Below are positions 34,537 to 41,294 of a stretch of 41,294 nucleotides of DNA, one piece after another. Where the stretch lies: the NCBI GenBank assembly GCA_002309615.1, contig DBXT01000081.1, forward strand, positions 11,720-53,013, in the 5' to 3' direction. Source of the DNA: Bacteroidales bacterium UBA1205 (GTDB taxonomy: Bacteria > Bacteroidota > Bacteroidia > Bacteroidales > WCHB1-69). Every line of letters begins with the position of its first letter. The first letter of the stretch is position 1. Below the pieces are notes generated by a model. The model saw only the letters and a program-made list of their open reading frames with translations, was not told the DNA's origin and did not search any database. A program made the translations under genes and the position numbers.

Positions 34537-34611
34537 TTATACTGGTTTTTGAGGTGTTTTTGCTTTCATTTCTTTTTTATTTTCGGCAATATTTACCGTT
34601 TTACTTTGCAT
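34537..34611 (-). CDS. Possible 24-residue protein
   Basis: ATG (34611-34609) to TAA, giving MQSKTVNIAENKKEMKAKTP followed by QKPV. The composition is polar and Lys-rich and looks protein-like, but I see no promoter match, no ribosome site and no known homologue. It could be a chance frame. Confidence 0.2.
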   Translation of the reverse strand: MQSKTVNIAENKKEMKAKTPQKPV

Positions 34612-34699
34612 GATTTATATGTTTTGATGTGGAAAATAAGAAGTTAAGACGGTAAAAAAGATTCATTTACAATTATACATTAATATTAAGAAAAAGTGA

Positions 34700-34707
34700 T
34701 ACATTTG
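34700..34707 (+). promoter_or_regulatory. -7 box of topA
   Basis: TACATTTG (TAnnTTTG), 125 nt ahead of the topA ATG, leaving a leader of about 118 nt that contains an inverted repeat. No -33 TTTG. Confidence 0.45.
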
Positions 34708-34720
34708 CACCGATTAAAAA

Positions 34721-34790
34721 ATGAAATGAATATGATAATAATCTATATTATGAAATTACTCCATTACACCTTTATGGTTGTTCATTTCAT
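34721..34790 (+). repeat. Inverted repeat in the topA leader
   Basis: ATGAAATGAA (34721-34730) and TTCATTTCAT (34781-34790) are perfect 10-bp complements separated by 50 nt. In the mRNA they could form a long stem before the topA start; the AT-rich arms make it weak. Confidence 0.35.
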
Positions 34791-34832
34791 ATTTAACAAT
34801 ATATGTTTTATCTAACCAAACAACAATTTTAG

Positions 34833-37340
34833 ATGAGTAAAAATTTGGTAATAGTTGAATCTCCGGCAAAAGCAAAAACAATAGAAAAGTTTTTGGGTAA
34901 AGATTTTGTAGTTAAATCCAGTATGGGACATGTTAGAGATTTACCCAAAAAAGATTTAGGCATAGATATCTCTCAAGATTTTTTACCCCTGTATGAAATT
35001 ATGCCGGACAAAAAGAAAATAGTAAATGAACTCAAATCCGATGTAAAAGCTACAGACATGGTATGGCTGGCTACTGATGAGGACCGTGAAGGAGAAGCTA
35101 TTTCCTGGCATCTGATGGAGACACTCAATATCCCTAACGATAAAGTTAAACGTATTGCTTTTCACGAAATTACCAAACAAGCCATAGAGCAGGCCATTAC
35201 TCATCCTCGGGCATTGGATATCAATTTAGTAAATGCCCAACAAGCACGAAGAGTATTGGACAGGTTGGTTGGTTTTGAACTTTCTCCTATATTGTGGCAC
35301 AAAATAAAACCTTCGCTTTCGGCAGGCAGGGTACAATCTGTTGCCGTGCGACTTATAGTGGAAAAAGAAAAAGATATCCGCAATTTTCAAAGTACTTCAT
35401 CTTATCGTGTAACCGCATTGTTTTTAACTGACGAAAAAAACAAAAAAGGTTTTTCCGCCGAACTCAACACCCGATTTTCTACAAAAGAAAAAGCTTTGAA
35501 TTTTTTGGAATCATGTAAAACTGCTTCATACAACGTAAGCAATATAGACAAAAAACCTACCAAAAAATCACCTGCAGCTCCTTTTACCACTTCCACTCTT
35601 CAACAAGAAGCATCAAGAAAATTAGGTTTTTCTGTATCTAAAACCATGCTTGTAGCCCAGCAACTTTATGAAGCAGGATTTATCACTTACATGCGTACCG
35701 ATGCCGTTACCTTGTCTGATTTGGCATTGGCTGACGCAAAAAAAGAAATAGAAAGTTTGTATGGCAGTAAATATGCCAAAACACGCAAATATGTTACTAA
35801 AAGCAAAGGTGCTCAAGAAGCACACGAAGCTATTCGTCCCACCAATATGAGTGTGCATACCATCACCTCCGGCGACGCTTCACAAAAAAAATTGTACGAC
35901 CTTATTTGGAAACGAACTATCGCTTCACAAATGAGCGATGCTCAATTTGAAAAAACAGATATAGAAATAAAAATATCCAATAGCGAATATCTTTTCTCCG
36001 CCTCCGGTGAAATATTACTCTTTGACGGCTTTTATAAAGTTTATTTAGAATCTCACGATGACGAAGAAGAAAACGAAAACAAAAATACCATATTACCTAT
36101 AGTTAACATAGGAACCCCTCTTTATACGGAAAAAATTGAAGCCACTGAAAAATATACTCAACAACCCTACCGGTACACCGAAGCCAGTTTGGTAAAAAAA
36201 CTGGAAGAACTGGGAATAGGTCGCCCGTCCACTTATGCTCCCATTATTTCCACCATACAAAAAAGAGGCTATGTAACCAATACCGAAAAAGAAGGTTTTG
36301 AACGAAAATATCAAATTATCACCCTGCAAAAAAATAAAATTTCGCAAAGTTCCAAAACCGAAAAAATAGGATATGAAAAAGGAAAATTGTCACCAACAGA
36401 TATAGGAGTGATAGTTAACGACTTTTTGGTGCAAAATTTTAACAATATCATGGATTATGATTTTACCGCCAAAGTGGAAAAGAAATTTGATGACATCGCT
36501 TTGGGTAAAATTAAATGGACCAATATGATAAAATCATTCTATGCTCCTTTTCACCAAGAGGTAACCTTTACCATGGAACATTCTGAAAAAGCTCGAGGAG
36601 AAAGATTTTTGGGCACCGACCCTAAAAACGGTAAAAAAGTGTTTGTAAAATTAGGCAAATACGGACCGATAGTGCAAATAGGGGAATCTAATTCCGAAGA
36701 TGAACTTAAATTTGCTTCCCTTTTGCCGGGACAAAGTATAGAATCCATCACCTTTGAACAAGCTTTGGATTTATTTAAATTACCTCGAACCATAGGCGTA
36801 GTGGAAAACGAAGAATTGGTCGCTAACATAGGAAGATTCGGCCCCTATGTAAGATATAAAGGTAAATTCTACTCTATTCCCAAAACAGAAAACATTCTTA
36901 CCATAGATGTTGATAAATGTATGGAAATTATTGCTAAAAAAGACGAAAAAAATGCGCAAAAACAATTAATTTCGCTCGGCAACTATAACAACGAGGATGT
37001 GAGTGTTGCCGTCGGACGATTCGGCCCTTATGTGTTTTTCAACAAGCATTTTTATCCCCTGCCAAGTGATACTGATATTAAGAAGGTAAGCTTGGAAGAA
37101 GCTGTTAAAGCAATAGAAGAAGTGGAAAATAAGAAAAACATTAAAACTTTTGATAACGACGCATCCGTCAAAATATTGAATGGCAGATATGGCCCTTATA
37201 TTGCTCAAAACAATATGAACTATAAAATACCCAAAGATATTGATCCCAAAAATTTGTCGTATCAAGATTGTTTGGATATTATAGCAAAAGAAAGCAATAA
37301 GAAGAAAACCCCAAAGAAAACATCACGAAAATCTAAATAA
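34833..37340 (+). CDS. topA: DNA topoisomerase I
   Basis: Type IA topoisomerase that relaxes negative supercoils. The 835 residues contain the TOPRIM domain (NLVIVESPAKAKTIEKFLG at the start, ATDEDREGEAISWHL at 80-94 with the acidic metal triad), the strand-cleaving Tyr286 in GFITYMRTD, the AQEAHEAIRPTN segment and LGIGRPSTYAPII. The C-terminus holds at least three topoisomerase C-terminal repeats of the GRFGPYV type (about 667, 724 and 779) in place of Cys zinc ribbons, and ends in a Lys-rich tail. It opens a four-gene unit. Confidence 0.97.
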   Translation: MSKNLVIVESPAKAKTIEKFLGKDFVVKSSMGHVRDLPKKDLGIDISQDFLPLYEIMPDKKKIVNELKSDVKATDMVWLATDEDREGEAISWHLMETLNIPNDKVKRIAFHEITKQAIEQAITHPRALDINLVNAQQARRVLDRLVGFELSPILWHKIKPSLSAGRVQSVAVRLIVEKEKDIRNFQSTSSYRVTALFLTDEKNKKGFSAELNTRFSTKEKALNFLESCKTASYNVSNIDKKPTKKSPAAPFTTSTLQQEASRKLGFSVSKTMLVAQQLYEAGFITYMRTDAVTLSDLALADAKKEIESLYGSKYAKTRKYVTKSKGAQEAHEAIRPTNMSVHTITSGDASQKKLYDLIWKRTIASQMSDAQFEKTDIEIKISNSEYLFSASGEILLFDGFYKVYLESHDDEEENENKNTILPIVNIGTPLYTEKIEATEKYTQQPYRYTEASLVKKLEELGIGRPSTYAPIISTIQKRGYVTNTEKEGFERKYQIITLQKNKISQSSKTEKIGYEKGKLSPTDIGVIVNDFLVQNFNNIMDYDFTAKVEKKFDDIALGKIKWTNMIKSFYAPFHQEVTFTMEHSEKARGERFLGTDPKNGKKVFVKLGKYGPIVQIGESNSEDELKFASLLPGQSIESITFEQALDLFKLPRTIGVVENEELVANIGRFGPYVRYKGKFYSIPKTENILTIDVDKCMEIIAKKDEKNAQKQLISLGNYNNEDVSVAVGRFGPYVFFNKHFYPLPSDTDIKKVSLEEAVKAIEEVENKKNIKTFDNDASVKILNGRYGPYIAQNNMNYKIPKDIDPKNLSYQDCLDIIAKESNKKKTPKKTSRKSK

Positions 37341-37350
37341 CGGTTTGTAT

Positions 37351-38523
37351 ATGGACTTTCAATTATATTTCAATCCTATAGACAAAGAAAGCCTATGCTT
37401 CTTTTATCCTGAAAATGAAAATCGTATAGGTAATAAAATAGCCGTTCATACTCAAGATGCTTTTCCTGATTTAGAGAACGTAAAAATAGCACTCATAGGT
37501 ATAGAAGAAGACCGTAATGCTTTTAACAATTCCGGTTGTGCTCAAGCTCCTGATGCAATTAGAAAACAATTTTACCGCTTGTTTTATTCCGAACAAATGC
37601 CTGCTATTGCCGATTTGGGAAATATAAAAACAGGTCATTCCGTTAATGATACATACATAGTTGCAAGTGAAATTATCGCTTCTTTGATAGAAAGTGAAAT
37701 ATTGGTGATTATATTAGGAGGAAGTCAAGATATTACCTTTGCCAACTATTTGGCATACCAAAATTTGAATCAAGTTATCAATATTACATCCATAGACCCG
37801 CGGTTTGATATAGGAAATGAAAATACTCCCATAAAATCCGATGCCTATGTCAATAAAATCATCCTTTCTCAACCTAATTGTCTCTTTAATTACAGCAATT
37901 TGGGTTATCAAAGTTATTTGGTGGACAACAAAGAGGTGGAATTGATGGATAATTTATTGTTTGACATGCACCGTTTGGGATTGGCACAACAAGATATGAT
38001 AGACAGTGAGCCCATTATCCGCAATGCAGATATGGTTTCCATAGATATGAGTGCTGTTCGTTTTTCCGATGCTCCGGGCAATAAAAATGTGGGTCCTAAC
38101 GGATTTTCCGGAGTGGAAATATGTACTTTGTGCCATTATGCCGGAGCTAACGACAAACTTTCCTCTTTTGGTATATATGAATATAATCCTCAAGAAGATA
38201 TCAAAGAACAAACAGCTATGCTGATAGCACAAATGTTATGGTATTTTATACAAGGATATATGCAACGAAGCAATGATTTGCCCGATATTGCAAAAAGTAA
38301 TTTTTATAAATATTACGTATCTTTATTTGATGATGCCTATCAAATAATATTTTACCAAAGCAAAACCAGCCATTTGTGGTGGATGGAAATACCCATGGAA
38401 GAAGGAAATAACGTAAAATACAATCGCAATTACATTATTCCATGTTCCATGAAAGATTATCAAACAGCTTGTAATAACGAAGTTCCTGAACGTTGGCTTT
38501 TAACCTATAAAAAACTCAAATAA
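37351..38523 (+). CDS. Arginase-family protein, probably non-catalytic
   Basis: 390 residues from the ATG at 37351 (a TTG two codons earlier is possible). The ureohydrolase fold is evident, but the metal-binding motifs are eroded: GGDHS is GGSQD (123-127), DAHxD is DPRFD (149-153), and SxDxDxxDP is SIDMSAVRF (230-238). Asp149, Asp153 and Asp232 remain; two His and one Asp ligand are replaced by Gln126, Arg151 and Ser234. It is usually labelled formimidoylglutamase or arginase, but a binuclear Mn site is unlikely. It lies 10 nt after topA, a pairing I recall in other Bacteroidetes. Confidence 0.85.
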   Translation: MDFQLYFNPIDKESLCFFYPENENRIGNKIAVHTQDAFPDLENVKIALIGIEEDRNAFNNSGCAQAPDAIRKQFYRLFYSEQMPAIADLGNIKTGHSVNDTYIVASEIIASLIESEILVIILGGSQDITFANYLAYQNLNQVINITSIDPRFDIGNENTPIKSDAYVNKIILSQPNCLFNYSNLGYQSYLVDNKEVELMDNLLFDMHRLGLAQQDMIDSEPIIRNADMVSIDMSAVRFSDAPGNKNVGPNGFSGVEICTLCHYAGANDKLSSFGIYEYNPQEDIKEQTAMLIAQMLWYFIQGYMQRSNDLPDIAKSNFYKYYVSLFDDAYQIIFYQSKTSHLWWMEIPMEEGNNVKYNRNYIIPCSMKDYQTACNNEVPERWLLTYKKLK

Positions 38524-38534
38524 TATTTTTCATA

Positions 38535-39374
38535 ATGAAAACAGCTATCATTAATGGTGCAGACGGAGATATGGGACAACAATTGGTATTGTTTCTCGCT
38601 AAAGCACAATATAATATCATAATGGCTTGTCATTCACAAAATAAGGGAAATGCGGCTTGTGAAAAATTACGAGAATTTTCTCAATGGGAACATATTAACG
38701 TTATACCTGTAGATTTATCTTCTCTATCATCAATACAACAATTTTGTAACACCGTAAAAGAACAATATGACCATATCGATATTCTTTTAAACAACGCAGG
38801 TGTTCTTCCTTCCCATGCACTCTTGTCTGCCGATGGATATGAAAAAACCGTTGCTGTAAATTACTTGGGACTATTCTTGTTTACCGAACTGCTTTCTCCC
38901 TTGTTCGGAACGGGAACTAAAATTGTAAATATGGTTTCTCTTACCTATAAATACGGTAAAATTGATGATAACTTCTTCATGTTAAATCCGCAAAAAAAAT
39001 ATAACCGTTTTTCCTGCTATTCCAATTCTAAATTGGGTCTTTTTTATGCCACCCTTTATTGGGCGGAAAAATGGAAAAACAATGGAATTACCGTCAATTG
39101 CGCCGATCCCGGTATTGTAAACACCAATATTATTCGCATGGATAATAAAATTATAGATACCCTGTGTGACATATTTTTCCGCCCCCTTATACGCACTCCC
39201 AAACAAGGAGCCGATACCATGGCATATGTAGCTTTAAATGAAATAAGCAATACCACCACCGGACAACTTTTTCACAATAGAAAAATACAAAAAATCAACA
39301 AAAAAATACTTGACAATCCCCAACGAACCATACTCTTAGAGCAAACAAAAAATCTTTTGAAAAATTACCTGTAA
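38535..39374 (+). CDS. Short-chain dehydrogenase/reductase (SDR)
   Basis: 279 residues resembling retinol-dehydrogenase/WWOX-like SDRs. Cofactor loop is NGADGDMGQQL (7-17), acidic PVDLSSLSS, LLNNAGV, NYLGLF, catalytic Ser in NMVSLTYKYG, and the Tyr-Lys pair in CYSNSKLGL, then CADPGIVNTNI. The cofactor loop has Ala-Asp-Gly where most SDRs have Ala-Ser-Ser-Gly. Substrate unknown. It is 11 nt after the arginase-like gene and 6 nt before comF. Confidence 0.85.
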   Translation: MKTAIINGADGDMGQQLVLFLAKAQYNIIMACHSQNKGNAACEKLREFSQWEHINVIPVDLSSLSSIQQFCNTVKEQYDHIDILLNNAGVLPSHALLSADGYEKTVAVNYLGLFLFTELLSPLFGTGTKIVNMVSLTYKYGKIDDNFFMLNPQKKYNRFSCYSNSKLGLFYATLYWAEKWKNNGITVNCADPGIVNTNIIRMDNKIIDTLCDIFFRPLIRTPKQGADTMAYVALNEISNTTTGQLFHNRKIQKINKKILDNPQRTILLEQTKNLLKNYL

Positions 39375-39380
39375 AATACT

Positions 39381-40079
39381 ATGTCTATTAAAACTTTCTT
39401 TAAAGATTTTTTTCATTTATTTTATCCTTCTTATTGCTGTGGATGCGGAACCACTTTAGTAAACGGAGAAAATATTATTTGTCTTCAATGTCTGCAAAAT
39501 TTACCCCTCACCCGTTTCCACCTTCAAAAAAACAATATGGTGGAAAAAACATTAATGGGACGCATTCCTTATCAAAGAGCCACCGCTTTCTGCTATTTTC
39601 AAAAAGGTTCCATTATTCAACATGCCATACACCAACTTAAATACAAAGGCAATCGGGAGGTAGGCGTGATTTTAGGCGAATTGATGGGTCAATCCTTAAT
39701 GGATAGTCCCGATTTTGCCGATATCGACATCATCATTCCTATTCCCATACACCCTAAAAAACAAGCAAAACGAGGTTATAATCAAAGTGAAATGATATGC
39801 TTGGGTGTACAAAAAAGTATGCATAAACCATTAGACACCACCTCTTTTGTTCGCGTGATAAACACCTCTTCACAAACCAAAAAAACTCGCTACTCGCGTT
39901 GGAAAAATGTTGAAGATATATTTCAAGTTGTAAATCCTGATAATTTGAAAAACAAACATATTTTACTCATTGACGATGTTATTACCACCGGCTCTACATT
40001 AGAAGCCGCTGCCAATTGTTTGCTCAAAGTTGATAACGTAAAAATAAGCATAGCCTGCTTAGCTTGTGCTAATCATTAA
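39381..40079 (+). CDS. comF: ComF family phosphoribosyltransferase-like protein
   Basis: 232 residues. An N-terminal zinc-finger-like segment (CCGC then CLQC, about residues 19-39) is followed by a type I PRTase domain with PIPIHPKKQAKRGYNQSE and the PRPP loop ILLIDDVITTGST. ComF proteins act in uptake and handling of single-stranded DNA in competent bacteria; in others the role is unclear. Last gene of the topA unit, convergent with the AraC-type gene. Confidence 0.9.
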   Translation: MSIKTFFKDFFHLFYPSYCCGCGTTLVNGENIICLQCLQNLPLTRFHLQKNNMVEKTLMGRIPYQRATAFCYFQKGSIIQHAIHQLKYKGNREVGVILGELMGQSLMDSPDFADIDIIIPIPIHPKKQAKRGYNQSEMICLGVQKSMHKPLDTTSFVRVINTSSQTKKTRYSRWKNVEDIFQVVNPDNLKNKHILLIDDVITTGSTLEAAANCLLKVDNVKISIACLACANH

Positions 40080-40138
40080 TAACTTTTTGTATTGAAAACC
40101 GTTATATTTTCTATAGAAAGGCTATCGACTTTTTTAAT

Positions 40139-40711
40139 CTATTCCTTTTTTTCATTCAATTTTTGTGAATGCAACTCTTTTGACTGCATTTGAGTGTTGG
40201 TTATAAATTTTTTAAAACGATTGGGAGTCATGCCGACTCCTTGCTTAAATGAAGCATGAAAAACCTGTCGGTTGGCATACCCGCATTTATCACTTATATA
40301 TTCTAAAGTATATTGATTATTTTGCTCTTCCTTGAGCATTCTTACAGCCTCTTGCACTCTATAATAATTTATTAACGACGGAAAATTATGTCGGGTGCTT
40401 TTGTTGATTACTTTTGACAATATTGTTCTGTTTGTTCCCATTTTTGCCGCTAAAGAAGCAATAGTGAGATTTTTATCCAAATAAACTTTCTCCTGCTCCA
40501 TTTGTCGTTGCAATTCAACAAGTATTTTTTGTTCATTATCATCTTTTGTGTGTTGCTCATATACTATATCATCCATCAATACGGAAAAAAATTGTTGTTG
40601 CTGTAAATTTTTTTTAAGCAAATTCCTATGCGCTCTATCTTTTCGTATGAACAATATAAGAAAAACTATGGTGGATGCCGATAATAATAATATGACGAGA
40701 TATTCTAACAT
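40139..40711 (-). CDS. Membrane-anchored AraC-type regulator
   Basis: 190 residues. An N-terminal transmembrane helix (about 4-22, followed by the basic RKDRAHR) precedes a short Gln-rich coiled segment and a C-terminal AraC HTH pair (about 78-175): LTIASLAAKMGTNRTILSKVI as first helix-turn-helix (key residues L-A-x-x-x-x-x-N-x-x-x-L-S-K) and YISDKCGYANRQVFHASFK with GMTPNRFKKF as the second. There is no sensor domain. The basic residues after the helix suggest that the DNA-binding part is cytoplasmic. It is divergent from the HdrC-like gene and could regulate it. Confidence 0.82.
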   Translation of the reverse strand: MLEYLVILLLSASTIVFLILFIRKDRAHRNLLKKNLQQQQFFSVLMDDIVYEQHTKDDNEQKILVELQRQMEQEKVYLDKNLTIASLAAKMGTNRTILSKVINKSTRHNFPSLINYYRVQEAVRMLKEEQNNQYTLEYISDKCGYANRQVFHASFKQGVGMTPNRFKKFITNTQMQSKELHSQKLNEKKE

Positions 40712-40739
40712 TTTTATACTTATCTTTTTAATTCAATGG

Positions 40740-40747
40740 CAAATATA
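40740..40747 (-). promoter_or_regulatory. -7 box of the AraC-type gene
   Basis: The minus strand reads TATATTTG (TAnnTTTG), 28 nt ahead of the ATG at 40711. Confidence 0.45.
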
Positions 40748-40851
40748 ACACATTTTTTTCATTTATTTTTTCCCGATATTTTATTTATGACATCTTTTTG
40801 CTATTTCATTACATTATTAATCGGAACATTTTTCTGTTTTTCCTGCCATTT

Positions 40852-40875
40852 ATATTACCTTTGCACGGGTAATAT
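40852..40875. promoter_or_regulatory. Operator-like palindrome over a -7 box
   Basis: ATATTACC (40852-40859), 8-nt spacer, GGTAATAT (40868-40875): a perfect 8-bp inverted repeat that overlaps the -7 box at 40856-40863. A protein bound here would block that promoter. Confidence 0.5.
40856..40863 (+). promoter_or_regulatory. Upstream -7 box of the HdrC-like gene
   Basis: TACCTTTG (TAnnTTTG), 85 nt ahead of the ATG. It is identical in sequence to the second box 33 bp downstream. Confidence 0.45.
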
Positions 40876-40888
40876 TAAGAAAAAATAG

Positions 40889-40896
40889 TACCTTTG
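40889..40896 (+). promoter_or_regulatory. Downstream -7 box of the HdrC-like gene
   Basis: TACCTTTG (TAnnTTTG), 52 nt ahead of the ATG at 40949. The context TAGTACCTTTGTAAATATTAA resembles that of the upstream box. Confidence 0.45.
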
Positions 40897-40948
40897 TAAA
40901 TATTAAAATAGAAATATTACGATTTATTTTTACCTATAAATTAAACAA

Positions 40949-41294
40949 ATGGGAATTTTAACGGATAAAATAAAAGCGGACAATCGTTTTCACGAAGCTC
41001 TCAGTTCCTGCATGAATTGCGGCATGTGCACTGCTATTTGTCCCGCAGCGGAATTTTATAAATACGATCCCCGCAATATCTGCAACATCGTGCATCGCGG
41101 AGATGATGAAGAATTGGAAAAACTCTTACGTTCGGATACCATTTGGTATTGCGGACAATGCATGTCGTGCAAAACACGCTGTCCGAGAGGCAATGCTCCG
41201 GGAGTGGTTATTTCCATATTACGCACCATCAGTCAGGAAATGGGATTTTTTACCGATAGCGAAAAAGGAAGACAGCAATATGCCATAGAACAAA
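40949..41294 (+). CDS. HdrC-like 4Fe-4S dicluster protein, partial
   Basis: 115 codons visible; the gene runs past the right edge. Two complete CxxCxxCxxxCP motifs (Cys21, 24, 27, 31 and Cys68, 71, 74, 78) with the spacing of heterodisulfide reductase subunit C and related electron carriers. In anaerobic Bacteroidetes and sulfate reducers such HdrC proteins occur with HdrB/HdrA or membrane partners and pass electrons between thiols, quinones or ferredoxin. The partners would lie beyond the window. The start is an ATG that places the first Cys cluster at the usual distance. Two -7 boxes and a palindrome precede it. Confidence 0.85.
   Translation, partial: MGILTDKIKADNRFHEALSSCMNCGMCTAICPAAEFYKYDPRNICNIVHRGDDEELEKLLRSDTIWYCGQCMSCKTRCPRGNAPGVVISILRTISQEMGFFTDSEKGRQQYAIEQ

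Larger units (their letters stand above)
34385..34832. other. Divergent spacer between HU and topA
   Basis: AT-rich 448-bp region with the HU -7 box (34455-34462, minus), a possible 24-codon frame on the minus strand (34537-34611), the topA -7 box (34700-34707) and an inverted repeat in the topA leader (34721-34730 with 34781-34790). I see no other gene. Confidence 0.5.

Noticed and set aside
1..41294. CRISPR array, insertion sequence, prophage, toxin-antitoxin pair or other accessory system
   Set aside because: No regularly spaced repeats, transposase, integrase, terminal repeats or characteristic small gene pairs were seen; the content is housekeeping throughout.
1..41294. tRNA or rRNA genes
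   Set aside because: No cloverleaf with a GTTCRA arm or rRNA-like sequence was seen in the spacers; this was by eye and a covariance search would be decisive.

Overview
The window is an AT-rich chromosomal segment of an anaerobic member of the Bacteroidetes, most likely order Bacteroidales. The evidence is the protein families (Bacteroidetes-type RpoD, GldB, DUF4159, the tiny bS22/mS38-like ribosomal protein, a FISUMP-type lipoprotein, an Rnf complex, an HdrC-like protein) and the repeated promoter element TAnnTTTG. Almost all of it is dense housekeeping DNA with short gaps. I see no transposon, prophage, CRISPR array, tRNA or rRNA.

Layout. 1-296: intergenic, with a terminator, a possible short transcript and an operator-like palindrome. 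297-2537 (-): htrA then an RpoD-type sigma factor. 3015-11573 (+): one tightly packed seven-gene unit, queA-ispD-coaX-outer-membrane barrel-TPR protein-lptC-uvrA, closed by a bidirectional terminator. 11812-13798 (-): a small lipoprotein with an Asn-Thr repeat, and aminopeptidase P. 14148-14606 (+): a small membrane protein. 14676-15719 (-): lpxD. 16021-20281 (+): rnfCDGEA, with no rnfB. 20438-22046 (+): a small outer-membrane-type protein and diaminopimelate dehydrogenase, each with its own promoter. 22177-27107 (-): a TonB-C-terminal-domain protein, gapA, and the unit gldB-dacA-ahcY. 27355-29331 (+): a five-repeat DUF349 protein. 29443-34384 (-): a FISUMP lipoprotein; the unit rng-DUF4159-S4 protein-SDR; and the HU-bS22 pair. 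34833-40079 (+): topA-arginase-like protein-SDR-comF. 40139-40711 (-): a membrane-anchored AraC-type regulator. 40949-end (+): an HdrC-like iron-sulfur protein cut by the window edge.

How it works together. The left half serves the envelope: LPS transport and acylation (lptC, lpxD), isoprenoid and CoA precursors (ispD, coaX), periplasmic quality control (htrA). The Rnf complex, and probably the HdrC-like protein, point to ferredoxin-linked anaerobic energy metabolism. ahcY and dacA link methyl-cycle turnover with c-di-AMP signalling. HU, bS22, RNase G, the S4 protein, topA, uvrA and comF cover DNA and RNA handling.

I found no strong case for a wholly undescribed system. The most useful leads are the missing rnfB, the arginase-family protein that has lost half of its metal ligands, the 29-residue ribosomal protein gene, the altered promoter-recognition helix of the sigma factor set against a shortage of -33 boxes, the TTG start with a strong Shine-Dalgarno on RNase G, and the tandem promoters with a palindrome in front of the HdrC-like gene.
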